Shown here one piece after another: positions 18,371 to 32,637 of a DNA stretch of 64,000 nt; position 1 is the stretch's first letter, and each line of letters opens with the position of its first letter. Position numbers and translations under genes: made by a program. Origin of the DNA: Acinetobacter corruptisaponis (GTDB lineage Bacteria > Pseudomonadota > Gammaproteobacteria > Pseudomonadales > Moraxellaceae); contig NZ_CP125669.1 of assembly GCF_030053775.1 (NCBI RefSeq), positions 2,227,962 through 2,291,961 of the forward strand, read 5' to 3'. The notes under the pieces are model-generated. The model was not told where the DNA came from. It did not search any database and saw only the letters and a list, made by a program, of their open reading frames with translations.

Positions 18371-18913
18371 ATGCTTATTTATATTATCGTTGGCAGTGTC
18401 CGTGAAAACCGAACCGCAATTAAGGTAGCCAATTGGCTACACCAAGAGATTGGCAATTTTTCCTTAAAAGACATCCAAACAGAAATTATTGACTTAAAGG
18501 AATGGGATTTACCAATTTTTGCAGGTGCTCATCCACCCGCGACTGGAATCTATGATCAACCGAAGCAACAGCAATGGGCAGATAAAATTGCCACGGCAGA
18601 TGCATTTATTCTTATCAGCCCTGAATATAATCATGGCTACAGCCCAGCCCTTAAAAATGCACTGGATTACATTGGTAAAGAATGGCAGGGTAAACCCGCA
18701 GCCTATATCGGCTATGGCTCAACCAATGGTTCACGTTCGATTGATCAAATCCGTCAGGTAGGCACACAACTTGGACTGATTGACTCCAATGCCGTTCTTG
18801 AAATTCGGGATATTTTTAAAAGAAACCACACGGAAACTTTTGAGGCAAATGAATTTGAGATTAAGGCACTCAAGGTCACCATTGAAAAATTACAGAAATA
18901 TCATGTGAGATAA
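18371..18913 (+). CDS. NAD(P)H-dependent FMN reductase family protein
   Basis: 180 residues with a flavodoxin-like fold: LIYIIVGSVRENRTAIKVA binds the FMN phosphate, LKEWDLPIF follows, and SPEYNHGYSPALKNALDYI is the diagnostic stretch of the SsuE/ArsH/ChrR/YieF superfamily. It uses a nicotinamide nucleotide to reduce FMN or quinones. The ssu operon 7 kb away lacks ssuE, so this enzyme could in principle feed SsuD with FMNH2, but nothing in the sequence proves it. Single gene with its own promoter region. Confidence 0.85.
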   Translation: MLIYIIVGSVRENRTAIKVANWLHQEIGNFSLKDIQTEIIDLKEWDLPIFAGAHPPATGIYDQPKQQQWADKIATADAFILISPEYNHGYSPALKNALDYIGKEWQGKPAAYIGYGSTNGSRSIDQIRQVGTQLGLIDSNAVLEIRDIFKRNHTETFEANEFEIKALKVTIEKLQKYHVR

Positions 18914-18954
18914 ATGTAAGCTTAAACTTACAGTAATCAGGGTCATTAACGAAT

Positions 18955-19110
18955 ATACGGCTCTCAACTTTAGTTTTAATATACCAATCATAGAGAGACA
19001 CGGAGTCTCATTCAGAACAACAAGACCCACAGGACGTGGTCGTTAATAGGAAATAAACGACAATAAACTGAATATAAAGAAGCCCTGTCAGGATGATGGG
19101 GCTTCTTTTT
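18955..19110 (+). ncRNA. Candidate structured small RNA (unclassified)
   Basis: The 220-bp gap after the reductase gene has no ORF but four hairpins in a row: GAGAC/GTCTC (about 18995-19009), GACCCAC/GTGGTC (19024-19041), GTCGTT/AACGAC (19040-19062) and a final terminator at 19078-19110. Between the first two is an AACAACAAGA stretch of the A-N-N type bound by Hfq and Hfq/Crc. A promoter is not obvious. It could instead be the reductase 3' untranslated region. The family is not recognised. Confidence 0.35.
19078..19110 (+). terminator. Intrinsic terminator
   Basis: Stem AGAAGCCC (19078-19085) / GGGCTTCT (19099-19106) with a T-run. Ends either the reductase mRNA or the candidate small RNA. 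Confidence 0.85.
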
Positions 19111-19132
19111 ATCCATCGATTTTTTATATGAT

Positions 19133-19445
19133 TTAAAGACTTCTTAAATATGCAACCACCTCGGTATTCTCTGCCATTTCCGCTAGCTGTAAGGCTGTAT
19201 ATTCGCCTTTATAAGAGACATTCGCGCCTTTACTCACCAACAGCCTCACTACGGCCAAATGATCGTTCTCGGCAGCAGCCTGTAATGCGCTGTAGCCTTC
19301 GTCATCGGTCTGGTTTAGGATCTGTACCCTCTGCCAATAATTGCTCGACTTGTTCCACATCACCTAGAGATGCCCAATAGACAAGTTCAGGCAGAAGCAG
19401 TTCGTCATCATCCTCAGGGAGCGGAGAGAAAGAGTTAAGTTTCAT
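19133..19445 (-). pseudogene. Ankyrin-repeat protein, frameshifted
   Basis: Two overlapping frames together encode one ankyrin protein of about 103 residues. The first part starts at the ATG at 19445 (MKLNSFSPLPEDDDELLL, then WASLGDVEQVEQLLAEGTDP) and hits a stop after KPDR. The second continues NQTDDEGYSALQAAAENDHL and AVVRLLVSKGANV. The join is at an AAA run (TTT at 19314-19316 on the plus strand): dropping one A restores GTDP-NQTDD. So it carries a one-base insertion, either a true mutation or a sequencing error. Such small ankyrin proteins are often partners of enzymes or immunity proteins. Confidence 0.75.
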
Positions 19446-19448
19446 AGT

Positions 19449-19613
19449 TTAATTATGCAATTTTTGAGATTCTAAAATTAACTCATCAAGCTTCAACCTT
19501 ATAATACGTTGATTATAAAAATAAAAGGCATCTTGAAATTCTATAATAAAAAGCTTTCTATCAGATATACTTATTTTTGCTATTTTGATAATGCTGTAAG
19601 TCTGAATATCCAT
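19449..19613 (-). CDS. 54-residue ORF directly upstream of the ankyrin gene
   Basis: Starts with ATG at 19613 and stops four bases before the ankyrin ATG, so the two are probably co-transcribed. The product (MDIQTYSIIKIAKISISDRK..., ending ESQKLHN) has aromatic- and Leu-rich segments and no recognised domain. The IS630 element begins only six bases upstream of the ATG, so this may be the tail of a longer gene cut by the insertion. In the joined sequence, however, a TAG lies directly before the ATG in frame, which favours a separate small gene that has lost its promoter. Confidence 0.35.
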   Translation of the reverse strand: MDIQTYSIIKIAKISISDRKLFIIEFQDAFYFYNQRIIRLKLDELILESQKLHN

Positions 19614-19619
19614 CTAATA

Positions 19620-20711
19620 CTAATCCCCAAAAATAAGTTAAACTAATAAGATGAAAAATCAACAGATTCAGCATGACCTAAGTGCATACAATTTTGGGGA
19701 ATTATCCACACGAGAAAAAGACCCTCGGGCAAGAACACGTCTATTGATTTTACATCAATATTCAATCGGTAAAAGCACGCCTGAAATATCAGAATCCATG
19801 TATATTTCAGAACATACTGTCATGAAAACAAGGCGAAAATATTGGAAATATGGATTATCCAGTATCTACGACCAACCACGCTCAGGACGCAAACCCAAGT
19901 TAGCCAAGCAAGATATAGATACCTTTAAAACATTGATTGTAAAAGAACAGGAAGACAAAGAAAGAGGAAGTTTGGTCTGTGATGATATTGTGGAATTGGC
20001 AAAAGAACACTTCAAAGTAGATTATAGTCGTAATGGTATGTACCATGTATTAAAACGTATAGGAATGAGCTGGATTTCTGCACGCAGCCAACACCCACAA
20101 GCAGATATAGCAAAACAAGAAGATTTTTAAAAAACTTCAGTGCATTAGTTGAGTCAATATTACCTGAACATGTTGCACTTCAAGATGTTGAAATTTGGTT
20201 TCAGGATGAAACACGTATAGGACAACAGGGTTCATTAAGTCGAATATGGCATTATTGTGGGCAACGCCCACGGTTGATCAGACAACAACAATTTCTGTGT
20301 CGTTATATATTTGGAGCAATTTGCCCTGAGCATGGTACAAGTGCAGGGCTGATTTTACCTCAAGTAAATAAAGTGACAATGCAACTACATATGGCTGAAA
20401 TAAGTAAATATGTTTCTCAAGGAAAACATGCTGTTGTAGTTATGGATGGCGCATTGTGGCATCAGGAGAGTTTAAATTTACCAAATGTAAGCATATTGAA
20501 GCTCCCTCCATATTCACCTGAGCTTAACCCTATGGAGCAAGTTTGGTTGATGATGAAGAAGCGGTATTTATCTAATCGCTGCTATTCAAATATCGAAGCA
20601 ATATTAGATGGGTGTTGCCAAGCGTGGCAAGGCATTTGTGAGGCTGTCGATACTATAAAATCCCTAACCCAACGGCAGTGGGCTAAAATTTAATTTAATT
20701 CTGAAAATTGG
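19620..20711 (+). mobile_element. IS630-family insertion sequence, 1092 bp
   Basis: Bounded by TA at 19618-19619 and 20712-20713, the target duplication expected for IS630/Tc1-type elements. Imperfect terminal inverted repeats of about 26 bp: the left begins CTAATCCCCAAAAATAAG, the right (complement) CCAATTTTCAGAATTAAA. It holds one transposase gene in two frames and sits in an AT-rich accessory patch between the reductase gene and the rRNA operon. I cannot name the exact IS. Confidence 0.85.
19651..20693 (+). CDS. IS630-family transposase (two frames, -1 frameshift)
   Basis: Frame one (19651-20130, 159 residues) encodes the N-terminal HTH half: TPEISESMYISEHTVMKTRR, then the SIYDQPRSGRKPKL linker typical of IS630 transposases. 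Frame two (from about 20130 to 20693) encodes the catalytic half with the DDE triad: WFQDETRIG, VVVMDGALWH and ELNPMEQVWL. They join at a run of T5A6 around 20119-20136, where TTT slipping back one base bypasses the TAA. Several IS630 members use such programmed frameshifting, so the element may be active; a decayed copy is the alternative. Confidence 0.85.
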
Positions 20712-20784
20712 TATAAAAAATCAGATGTCACTTGAATAATAATCTAAGCTAGATACAGGCTTAACTATACATCCTACACATTTA

Positions 20785-21114
20785 TTATTTTTGTTGCTTA
20801 AGACACTCAATCATTTCCTCAAGCACCTGTTGCCCCATCGTTTTCAGGACAAGATCGTTTAAATCACCAGACAAGAAACCAGACCAAGTCGTACTTGTTG
20901 AACCAGAAGAATGCGCATACCGTCCACCAGCAGACCAAACTTTCTGATCTGATGTAATAAAAGCTACATACAGCTCGCCTTTAGGGTCATCACATATCCA
21001 TTCATGAATTACTCTAGGTGCTTGATATTTTTGCTTAGATTTTTTTAGACTCTTCTCTATTAAAAAACATAAATAGACAATCCCAATACCAGATAAAAAT
21101 GTATATAAAATCAC
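20785..21114 (-). CDS. Hypothetical protein with N-terminal membrane anchor
   Basis: 109 residues. The first 20 residues (LYTFLSGIGIVYLCFLI) form one membrane helix, followed by a Lys-rich stretch (KSLKKSKQKY) suggesting the inside-positive side, then a small domain with YVAFITSDQKVWSAGGRYAHSSG. No family recognised. Strongly AT-rich codons fit an acquired patch between the IS and the rRNA operon. It faces away from the rRNA operon terminator and has no partner gene. Confidence 0.5.
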   Translation of the reverse strand: MILYTFLSGIGIVYLCFLIEKSLKKSKQKYQAPRVIHEWICDDPKGELYVAFITSDQKVWSAGGRYAHSSGSTSTTWSGFLSGDLNDLVLKTMGQQVLEEMIECLKQQK

Positions 21115-21228
21115 GCTAGTCCTATCTTAATTTATCATTTAGCATATTATTAAAATAAAAATTAGCACAATTCTTTCAATATTGACTTATATTTTCATTA
21201 TACTTTTCTCTATTTCTTCAGCATAAAA

Positions 21229-21256
21229 AAACCTCCCAACATTGGTTGGGAGGTTT
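21229..21256 (-). terminator. Terminator of the rRNA operon
   Basis: Perfect 12-bp stem AAACCTCCCAAC (21229-21240) / GTTGGGAGGTTT (21245-21256) with loop ATTG. Read on the minus strand it ends in seven Ts, 12 bp past the 5S gene. Confidence 0.93.
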
Positions 21257-21267
21257 TCAATTTAAAA

Positions 21268-21382
21268 GCTGGCGATGACTTACTCTCACATGGCAAACGC
21301 CACACTACCATCAGCGCGGGGAGGTTTCACTTCTGAGTTCGGGAAGGGATCAGGTGGTTCACTCCTGCTATTGTCGCCAGCA
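21268..21382 (-). rRNA. rrf: 5S ribosomal RNA
   Basis: Recognised on the minus strand by CCGAACTCAGAAGTGAAAC and the GATGGTAGTGTGG stretch, with ends TGCTGGCGAC and GTCATCGCCAGC that pair as the terminal stem. About 115 nt. Confidence 0.97.
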
Positions 21383-21559
21383 AACTGTTTTGGCTTTCGG
21401 TGGTCTTACATTCTGCCACTTAGTACCGAAGAGTTTAACGGATTAGCTGTTGAGTCTGTTTTAGTGTTCGTAGTTTAACTAGTTTCTGCACTAAATCAAG
21501 TTTTACTTTGGTTTAATCATTTAAGTTGATGCTTTATATACAACTGTTTGGGTGTTGTA

Positions 21560-24452
<2,893 letters not shown>

Positions 24453-24834
24453 TATACAACCCCAAACAGTCGTTAATACCTACAAGTAGTATTACCAACA
24501 TTTCAGTTTGACGCACTGTGCACTTAAGCACCGTACAGCTTCAATCTAAATTCATATACCAAAACGCTTGATTCAGTGTTTTTGCTAGTTCTCAGATTAA
24601 ATATCTTCTTAACAATTATTTGTTAATTTAATACTTAATCGAGTTTGAACAATTTATTTCAGACTCAATTCTACTAATCTGTTAATGATTAACTACTGCC
24701 TCGTCAGCGAGTAGTAAACTGTGATAAATCACAGAAGTTAATAAACTCAAATCAAAATCTCTTTTGATTTATTTATACATTTATTAATTTCTATAATTTA
24801 TTTAGCTTTAAATTAAATGTTTCCATTTAATTCG

Positions 24835-24910
24835 TGGTGGAGACTAGGAGAGTCGAACTCCTGACCTCCTGCGTGCAAAGCAGGCGCTCTACCAACTAAG
24901 CTAAGTCCCC
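24835..24910 (-). tRNA. tRNA-Ala (anticodon TGC)
   Basis: 76 nt including encoded CCA. Acceptor GGGGACT, D-arm TTAGCTTAGTTGGTAGAGC, anticodon loop TTTGCAC, T-arm GGAGTTCGACTCTCC. Sits in the 16S-23S spacer. The remaining spacer to 23S (24453-24834) is AT-rich and holds nothing else I can identify. Confidence 0.97.
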
Positions 24911-24978
24911 AGCTTATCATCTTGAACGATATATCTTCTCATCTAGCAGCTTGTGACTATTCATCACTTCGTCAGTAG

Positions 24979-25055
<77 letters not shown>

Positions 25056-25114
25056 TCAGATACATCTTCGAAGAACAACTTGTTGTGGATTCTTACCAGT
25101 CACCAATCTTTCGT

Positions 25115-26650
<1,536 letters not shown>

Positions 26651-26861
26651 AAAATCATTTTGCACCTTATTAAAGACAAGGTGCCAATTCTGGCTCATCA
26701 ATTACTGACTTATATATTCGCTCAAATAAACTTCGAGAAATTTTAACCAATTAATCAATGATAATTTATCGATCGATCAACCAGTAAAAATCCACACAAG
26801 TTGTTCTTCTATTCTCTTAATGATCTTCTCGATGATTCGTCATCATCAAGCTAGGTCGGCT

Positions 26862-26889
26862 ATGTTACCCTAAATCTCTTTAAAGTCAA
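26862..26889 (-). promoter_or_regulatory. rRNA operon promoter
   Basis: On the minus strand TTGACT, a 16-bp spacer and TAACAT, about 210 bp upstream of 16S. The leader between (26651-26861) and the upstream gap to 27130 contain no gene. A TGTCTTTAATA near 26670-26680 (minus) resembles an antitermination boxA. Confidence 0.75.
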
Positions 26890-27135
26890 CTGATAATTTG
26901 GATTTTTTAAAACTTACCTTAACCTAAACAAACCTGACCAATCCAGCCTAGAATCTAGACCACTTTAATCAAATCCATGTTTATCAACAAGTTTTTATCC
27001 GCATCACCGCCGATGAGTGGGCATTCTACAGCATTCCCGAACCAATACAACCCCCTTTTTTATTATTTTCTTTTGCATGTTTCTTTTTTCTACAAAACTG
27101 ATGTTTTCGTTGTTTTTATCATCTATTTATGTATA

Positions 27136-27160
27136 AAAAGCAGGCTCGTGACCTGCTTTT
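27136..27160 (-). terminator. Terminator of tyrS
   Basis: Stem AAAAGCAGG (27136-27144) / CCTGCTTTT (27152-27160); read on the minus strand it continues TTTTTAT. Ends tyrS before the rRNA promoter. Confidence 0.8.
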
Positions 27161-27178
27161 TATTATTTTCATTTGGAT

Positions 27179-28414
<1,236 letters not shown>

Positions 28415-28472
28415 TTATTCAATTTGTGCGATATACTAACATTTTTTCAGCGTGTTGCAGGGAGAAGTTGCG

Positions 28473-29606
28473 GTGAACGCAATCTATATTGGTGTAATGA
28501 CAGGCACAAGCATGGATGGTGTGGATATTGTCGCAGCTTCATTTGGGCCGCTCACGCTACACGCCACGCTGACTGTGCCTTTTGAACCTGAGCTACGTGA
28601 TGAGCTGATGGCACTGACCTTGCCTGATGACAATGAAATTGACCGCATGGGCAAGGCGGATGTGGCTCTGGCGCAAATGATTGGTCAGGGTATCAATGAA
28701 CTGATTGAAAAGAATAATTTAGACCGCACTCAAATTAAGGCCATCGGTTCACATGGGCAAACCATTCGCCACCGCCCTGAACATGGCTTTACCCTGCAAA
28801 TTGGTGATCCCAACATCATCACTGAGATCACGCAACTTCCTGTCGTTTCTGATTTCCGTCGTCGTGATATGGCGGCAGGTGGACAGGGTGCGCCTTTGGT
28901 TCCCGCATTCCATCAGGCACTGTTTCAGCATGACAGTATCCATCGGGTGATTTTGAATCTGGGTGGGATAGCCAATGTCAGTATGTTGCCCGCCAACAAC
29001 CTAAACGGCGTCTATGGCTTTGATACAGGCCCAGCCAATATCTTGATGGATGCATGGTGTCATCGTCATACGGGGCATCCGTATGATGAAAATGGTGACT
29101 GGGCAGCCTATGGCAATCCGATCCGTTCATTGCTGGATCGCCTACAAACCCACGAGTTCTTTACCAAAGAACCCCCGAAAAGTACGGGACGGGAAGATTT
29201 TAACCTAGAATGGCTGGATGAACAGCTGAGCGACTGGCGTAATGGCCTTGACTATGATGAGCTGGAAGATACACCTGAGAATGTGCAGGCCACATTGATG
29301 AAACTAACAACGCGGGCGATTAAGAAAGCCATCTACCGCAGCAAGGAGCTGATGCCTACAGGTGAAATCTATGTCTGCGGTGGCGGAGCCTACAACTCAC
29401 ATTTACTGGAACAGTTACGCTGGCGTTTACGCAAGCATAATTGGTCTGTACAAACCACTGATGCTTTAGGGCTGGCACCAACCTGGGTGGAGGCAACTGC
29501 TTTTGCATGGTTGGCCATGCGCTTTGTTCAGCAACTCAGTGGCAATTTACCCGCTGTTACAGGCGCGTCAGGTGATCGTATCCTGGGAACTATCACCGCT
29601 GTTTAA
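28473..29606 (+). CDS. anmK: Anhydro-N-acetylmuramic acid kinase AnmK
   Basis: Converts 1,6-anhydro-MurNAc from cell wall turnover to MurNAc-6-phosphate. 377 residues starting at GTG 28473, chosen because GGGAGA lies 8 bp upstream and YIGVMTGTSMDGVD is at the usual N-terminal position (an earlier GTG at 28452 is in frame but leaves no ribosome-binding site). Further family marks: GSHGQTIRHRP, LGGIANVS, GFDTGPANILMD and YVCGGGAYNSHL. The next enzyme of the recycling route, MupP, is encoded at 2782. Confidence 0.96.
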   Translation: MNAIYIGVMTGTSMDGVDIVAASFGPLTLHATLTVPFEPELRDELMALTLPDDNEIDRMGKADVALAQMIGQGINELIEKNNLDRTQIKAIGSHGQTIRHRPEHGFTLQIGDPNIITEITQLPVVSDFRRRDMAAGGQGAPLVPAFHQALFQHDSIHRVILNLGGIANVSMLPANNLNGVYGFDTGPANILMDAWCHRHTGHPYDENGDWAAYGNPIRSLLDRLQTHEFFTKEPPKSTGREDFNLEWLDEQLSDWRNGLDYDELEDTPENVQATLMKLTTRAIKKAIYRSKELMPTGEIYVCGGGAYNSHLLEQLRWRLRKHNWSVQTTDALGLAPTWVEATAFAWLAMRFVQQLSGNLPAVTGASGDRILGTITAV

Positions 29607-29620
29607 GGCCAAAGCAATAA

Positions 29621-29650
29621 AAAAGGCTTCTCAATTTTGAGAAGCCTTTT
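29621..29650. terminator. Bidirectional terminator between anmK and erpA
   Basis: Perfect 14-bp arms AAAAGGCTTCTCAA (29621-29634) and TTGAGAAGCCTTTT (29637-29650) with A- and T-rich flanks; serves both convergent genes. Confidence 0.9.
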
Positions 29651-29665
29651 TATATTTATATTCTA

Positions 29666-30001
29666 TTAAATCGAGAAAGATGAACCACAGCCACAGGTCG
29701 TGGTGGCATTCGGGTTTTGAACCACAAAACGAGAACCTTCCAATCCTTCAAGATAGTCAACCACTGACCCCACCAGATACTGATAGCTCAAGGAGTCAAC
29801 CAACATTTTTACATCACCATTGCTGAATTCAGCATCATCTTCATTGACACTTTCAGCAAAATTAAAGCCATAAGAGAATCCAGAACATCCACCACCCGTG
29901 ACATAAACACGCAACATGAGATCGTTATTCCCCTCACTCTCGCGTAATTGGCGAACTTTTTTGGCAGCATTATCTGACAATTCAAGAGCTTGGGCGTTCA
30001 T
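29666..30001 (-). CDS. erpA: Iron-sulfur cluster insertion protein ErpA
   Basis: 111-residue A-type Fe-S carrier. Conserved cysteines: [11 protein letters not shown] near residue 39 and CGCGSSF at the C-terminus (Cys-X-Cys), the three ligands of the family. YVTGGGCSG and FVVQNPNA fit ErpA rather than SufA. Delivers clusters to essential enzymes. Separate transcription unit with terminators on both sides. Confidence 0.94.
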   Translation of the reverse strand: MNAQALELSDNAAKKVRQLRESEGNNDLMLRVYVTGGGCSGFSYGFNFAESVNEDDAEFSNGDVKMLVDSLSYQYLVGSVVDYLEGLEGSRFVVQNPNATTTCGCGSSFSI

Positions 30002-30044
30002 GATGATGTTCCTCAGACTTCAATATGTCTTTAAAAAAAATAAA

Positions 30045-30083
30045 AGACCCGATATTCAGTATAGCATACTCAATATCGGGTCT
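30045..30083 (-). terminator. Strong terminator after AdeT-like gene 1
   Basis: Stem AGACCCGATATT (30045-30056) / AATATCGGGTCT (30072-30083), with further pairing inside; on the minus strand followed by TTTTATTTTTTTT. Confidence 0.9.
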
Positions 30084-30124
30084 GTATTTGAAGTTTAAAG
30101 GGCGTTTAAAGACTTTTTACAAGA

Positions 30125-31129
30125 TTATTTATAGTTTTCATCTTGTAGCGCACACTCAAAGTTCTTGGCATCCTCACGACAGCGGAATTGCCATAACAAT
30201 TTCATCATACGCTTGTCATAAATGCCTTTTGCAGTCAGGTTGATACGTGCTTCACGCATCAGCTTTTGATAGCCAGGCTTGTCAGCCGCAGGAACTTCCA
30301 TCCAGTATTTTTGTGGAATATCCGCTTTCATCTTGCCAAGAATGCCAAAAGCACGTGGTAACTGCGCCTTTACCCATTCCCTTGATTTTTGTCCAAAACC
30401 CTCTGGGAATTTCTCAGGATGGATAATCAGGTTACCCGTCACCTGCAAGATTGGGTAATTTACAATTGCACCCTTGGTGCCCAAGCCCTTGTAAAGTTCT
30501 AAAGGCTTAAATGCTGCTGCTGGTGCACCAATGATATCGACCTGACCATTGTTGAATTTCGCACCAAAGTTGGTGATGTCAGAACTGACCGCCTGGGCAC
30601 CCACCTGAGAAGCCATAATTTTTTGTGCTTCATCATAGTCCAGAACAGCGATTTTCTTACCTGCCGCTTTGGCAACAGTGTTGATATTGCGGTCATTGAC
30701 CAGCAGATAGGCATCACCAATCGGGATCACGCCTACAACTTCATACTTACCATTCACCATGGCCTTGGCAAATGTTGGGCTTGCCAATCCCTGCATCACT
30801 TTTACCGCAAGCTTCAGGTCTGTGATCGCACCAATCGCATCCAATGAGCCTGTAAACTGGTTAAACTGGCGACCACGCATGCCTGTGATACTGACCCCAT
30901 CACATTTACCTGCCTTGAAATCTTCCGCTATCACCGCTTCATTGGTCCCCACTTTCAACTCAATATCCGCACCCCAGGTTTTTGCGGCAAGCTGATAGTC
31001 TTTCATCAGTGCATAGACATCGCCACTTTTACCGACAATGTCAAATACACAAATGGTCTGTTGTGCCTGAGCGCCCGCAGATACCGCAGCAATACCTGTC
31101 GCCAGTAGTAGTGTTTTAAACCATTGCAT
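30125..31129 (-). CDS. AdeT-like periplasmic protein, paralog 1 (most divergent)
   Basis: 334 residues with a Sec signal peptide ending AGAQA-QQ. The mature protein starts TICVFDIVGKSGDVY, the hallmark of the Acinetobacter AdeT family, then GKCDGVSITGMRGRQ and NNGQVDIIGAPAAAF, and ends FRCREDAKNFECAL. AdeT was named as an RND pump involved in aminoglycoside resistance, but there is no membrane domain here: fold and length look like a soluble solute-binding protein. It differs most from the other five copies (TGMRGRQFNQFTG in place of TSMRARKYNKFAG). Own leader and strong terminator. Ligand unknown. Confidence 0.85.
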   Translation of the reverse strand: MQWFKTLLLATGIAAVSAGAQAQQTICVFDIVGKSGDVYALMKDYQLAAKTWGADIELKVGTNEAVIAEDFKAGKCDGVSITGMRGRQFNQFTGSLDAIGAITDLKLAVKVMQGLASPTFAKAMVNGKYEVVGVIPIGDAYLLVNDRNINTVAKAAGKKIAVLDYDEAQKIMASQVGAQAVSSDITNFGAKFNNGQVDIIGAPAAAFKPLELYKGLGTKGAIVNYPILQVTGNLIIHPEKFPEGFGQKSREWVKAQLPRAFGILGKMKADIPQKYWMEVPAADKPGYQKLMREARINLTAKGIYDKRMMKLLWQFRCREDAKNFECALQDENYK

Positions 31130-31206
31130 CTTATTTTTTCCTTTGCATCTATGGTGATTGTTGTTACATCCAAAACTAAAAAGTTGCGTTATATCTTTCC
31201 AATATC

Positions 31207-31229
31207 TTCAAATGAACAATAGATTTGAA
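31207..31229. promoter_or_regulatory. Inverted repeat in leader of AdeT-like gene 1
   Basis: Perfect arms TTCAAAT (31207-31213) and ATTTGAA (31223-31229), 78-100 bp before the start. The rest of the 284-bp gap holds no gene apart from the terminator at 31365. Confidence 0.3.
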
Positions 31230-31364
31230 ATCAACCATCATTCCTCCTAATGGTTTCAATATATTCTTAAATCCTCAAGATTCCATTTGATTTCTTATGT
31301 CTCTCTATAATCATAATCTTAGCAGCTAAAGACAATGACTTAAATGACAATGCTTAAAAAACAA

Positions 31365-31388
31365 AAAGCCTAGATAAATCTAGGCTTT
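31365..31388 (-). terminator. Terminator after AdeT-like gene 2
   Basis: Stem AAAGCCTAGA (31365-31374) / TCTAGGCTTT (31379-31388); on the minus strand followed by TTGTTTTTT. Confidence 0.87.
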
Positions 31389-31413
31389 AAGTGTTTGCTT
31401 TAGCAATTGCTGA

Positions 31414-32421
31414 TTATTCACCTGGTAAAGCACATTCAAAGTTCGCCTTGTCTACTGAACAACGAGCTTTCTTCAATACAGACATCATGCCTGCATCGTA
31501 AATACCACGTTTAGTTAAGTCCATACGACCATCACGCAACAATTTTTGGTATTTTAAAGTGTCTTCAGCACTTAGGTTCATTTTGTATTTCGCTGGAATC
31601 TCAGCTTCGTAACGCTTGATCATTGCAAAACTCTTAGGCAAGGATTTTACAAAGTAATCACGAGATTTTTGACCAAAACCTGCTGGGAACTTCTCTGGAC
31701 GAATAATAAGATCCGCAGTCACCTGTAGTACTGGGAAGTTAAACATCGCACCATTTGCACCCAAACCTTTGCTTAATTCCAATGGCTTGTATGCATAAGC
31801 AGGCGCACCCACCATGTCTACCTGACCGTTGTTGAATTTAGCGGCAAAGTTAGAGATGTCAGACAGTACAGCCTGAGCGCCTACACGCTGAACCATGATT
31901 TTTTGTGCATCATCATAACCCAATACCGCGAATTTTTTACCCGCTGCCTTTTCAATTGAGTTAATGCTCTTGTCACGTACAAAAATGTAAGCAGCACCTA
32001 GTGGAGAGATACCCGCAACTTCGTATTTGTTACCACCAAGATTAGTGGTCATTTTTGCTGCATTACGTGCATCCAGTACATAGGTAATTGCACGCTGAGC
32101 TGTTTCATTGCTTGGCGCACCGCCCAATGAGTCAACAGAACCAGCAAATTTGTTGTACGGACGGGCGCGCATTGCTGTCATTGCCACAGCATCACATTTA
32201 CCCGCTTTAAAGTTGTTGTCTGCAACCTGTTCATCGGTAATCGCCTGAAGGTTAACATCAGCACCCCAGCTTTTTGCGGCCAGTGCCCAGTCCTGCATCA
32301 TTTTGTATGATTCACCTGACTTTCCTAATAAGTCGAATACACACACATCAATTGCCGCCTGAGTTGAGGCAGATACACCTAAGATTGAAGTTGTTGCAAT
32401 AGCCAATGCAATTTTTTTCAT
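31414..32421 (-). CDS. adeT: AdeT-like periplasmic protein, paralog 2
   Basis: 335 residues from ATG 32421 (MKKIALAIATTSILG), selected because GAAAGG lies 9 bp upstream and the signal peptide begins here; the frame is open to 32481. Signal ends ASTQA-A. It has the closest resemblance, from memory, to the A. baumannii proteins called AdeT1/AdeT2: IDVCVFDLLGKSGESYKMM, NFKAGKCDAVAMTAMRARPYNKFAG, LGYDDAQKIMVQRVGAQAV, ARCSVDKANFECAL. Four cysteines are conserved with the other copies. A soluble periplasmic binding-type protein, not a pump subunit by sequence. Separate promoter region with a hairpin shared with paralog 6. Confidence 0.88.
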   Translation of the reverse strand: MKKIALAIATTSILGVSASTQAAIDVCVFDLLGKSGESYKMMQDWALAAKSWGADVNLQAITDEQVADNNFKAGKCDAVAMTAMRARPYNKFAGSVDSLGGAPSNETAQRAITYVLDARNAAKMTTNLGGNKYEVAGISPLGAAYIFVRDKSINSIEKAAGKKFAVLGYDDAQKIMVQRVGAQAVLSDISNFAAKFNNGQVDMVGAPAYAYKPLELSKGLGANGAMFNFPVLQVTADLIIRPEKFPAGFGQKSRDYFVKSLPKSFAMIKRYEAEIPAKYKMNLSAEDTLKYQKLLRDGRMDLTKRGIYDAGMMSVLKKARCSVDKANFECALPGE

Positions 32422-32490
32422 ATTTTTCATCCTTTCACAAACTTTATGTTTGTCTCCTTGTTCGAAGCAAATATTAATCATGTTTCTTGG

Positions 32491-32520
32491 AAAAAAATAG
32501 AGCTTGTACTCTATTTTTAT
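32491..32520 (-). promoter_or_regulatory. Hairpin AAATAGAG/CTCTATTT in leader of AdeT-like gene 2
   Basis: Arms AAAAATAGAG and CTCTATTTTT flank a six-base loop; on the minus strand a T-run follows. It could terminate paralog 3 (ends at 32638), but the same hairpin sequence recurs at 37051 where there is no upstream minus-strand gene, which favours a leader (attenuator- or operator-like) role. Confidence 0.5.
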
Positions 32521-32637
32521 ATCAATATTGTTGATTTTTTGTCCTGTTTTATCTCATTCGCTTATTTTCATAGGCAAATTTGTTATAAACAGCACAATTT
32601 GTTTATAAACGGGTTTATTTGAGGCAGCACAATGGCC

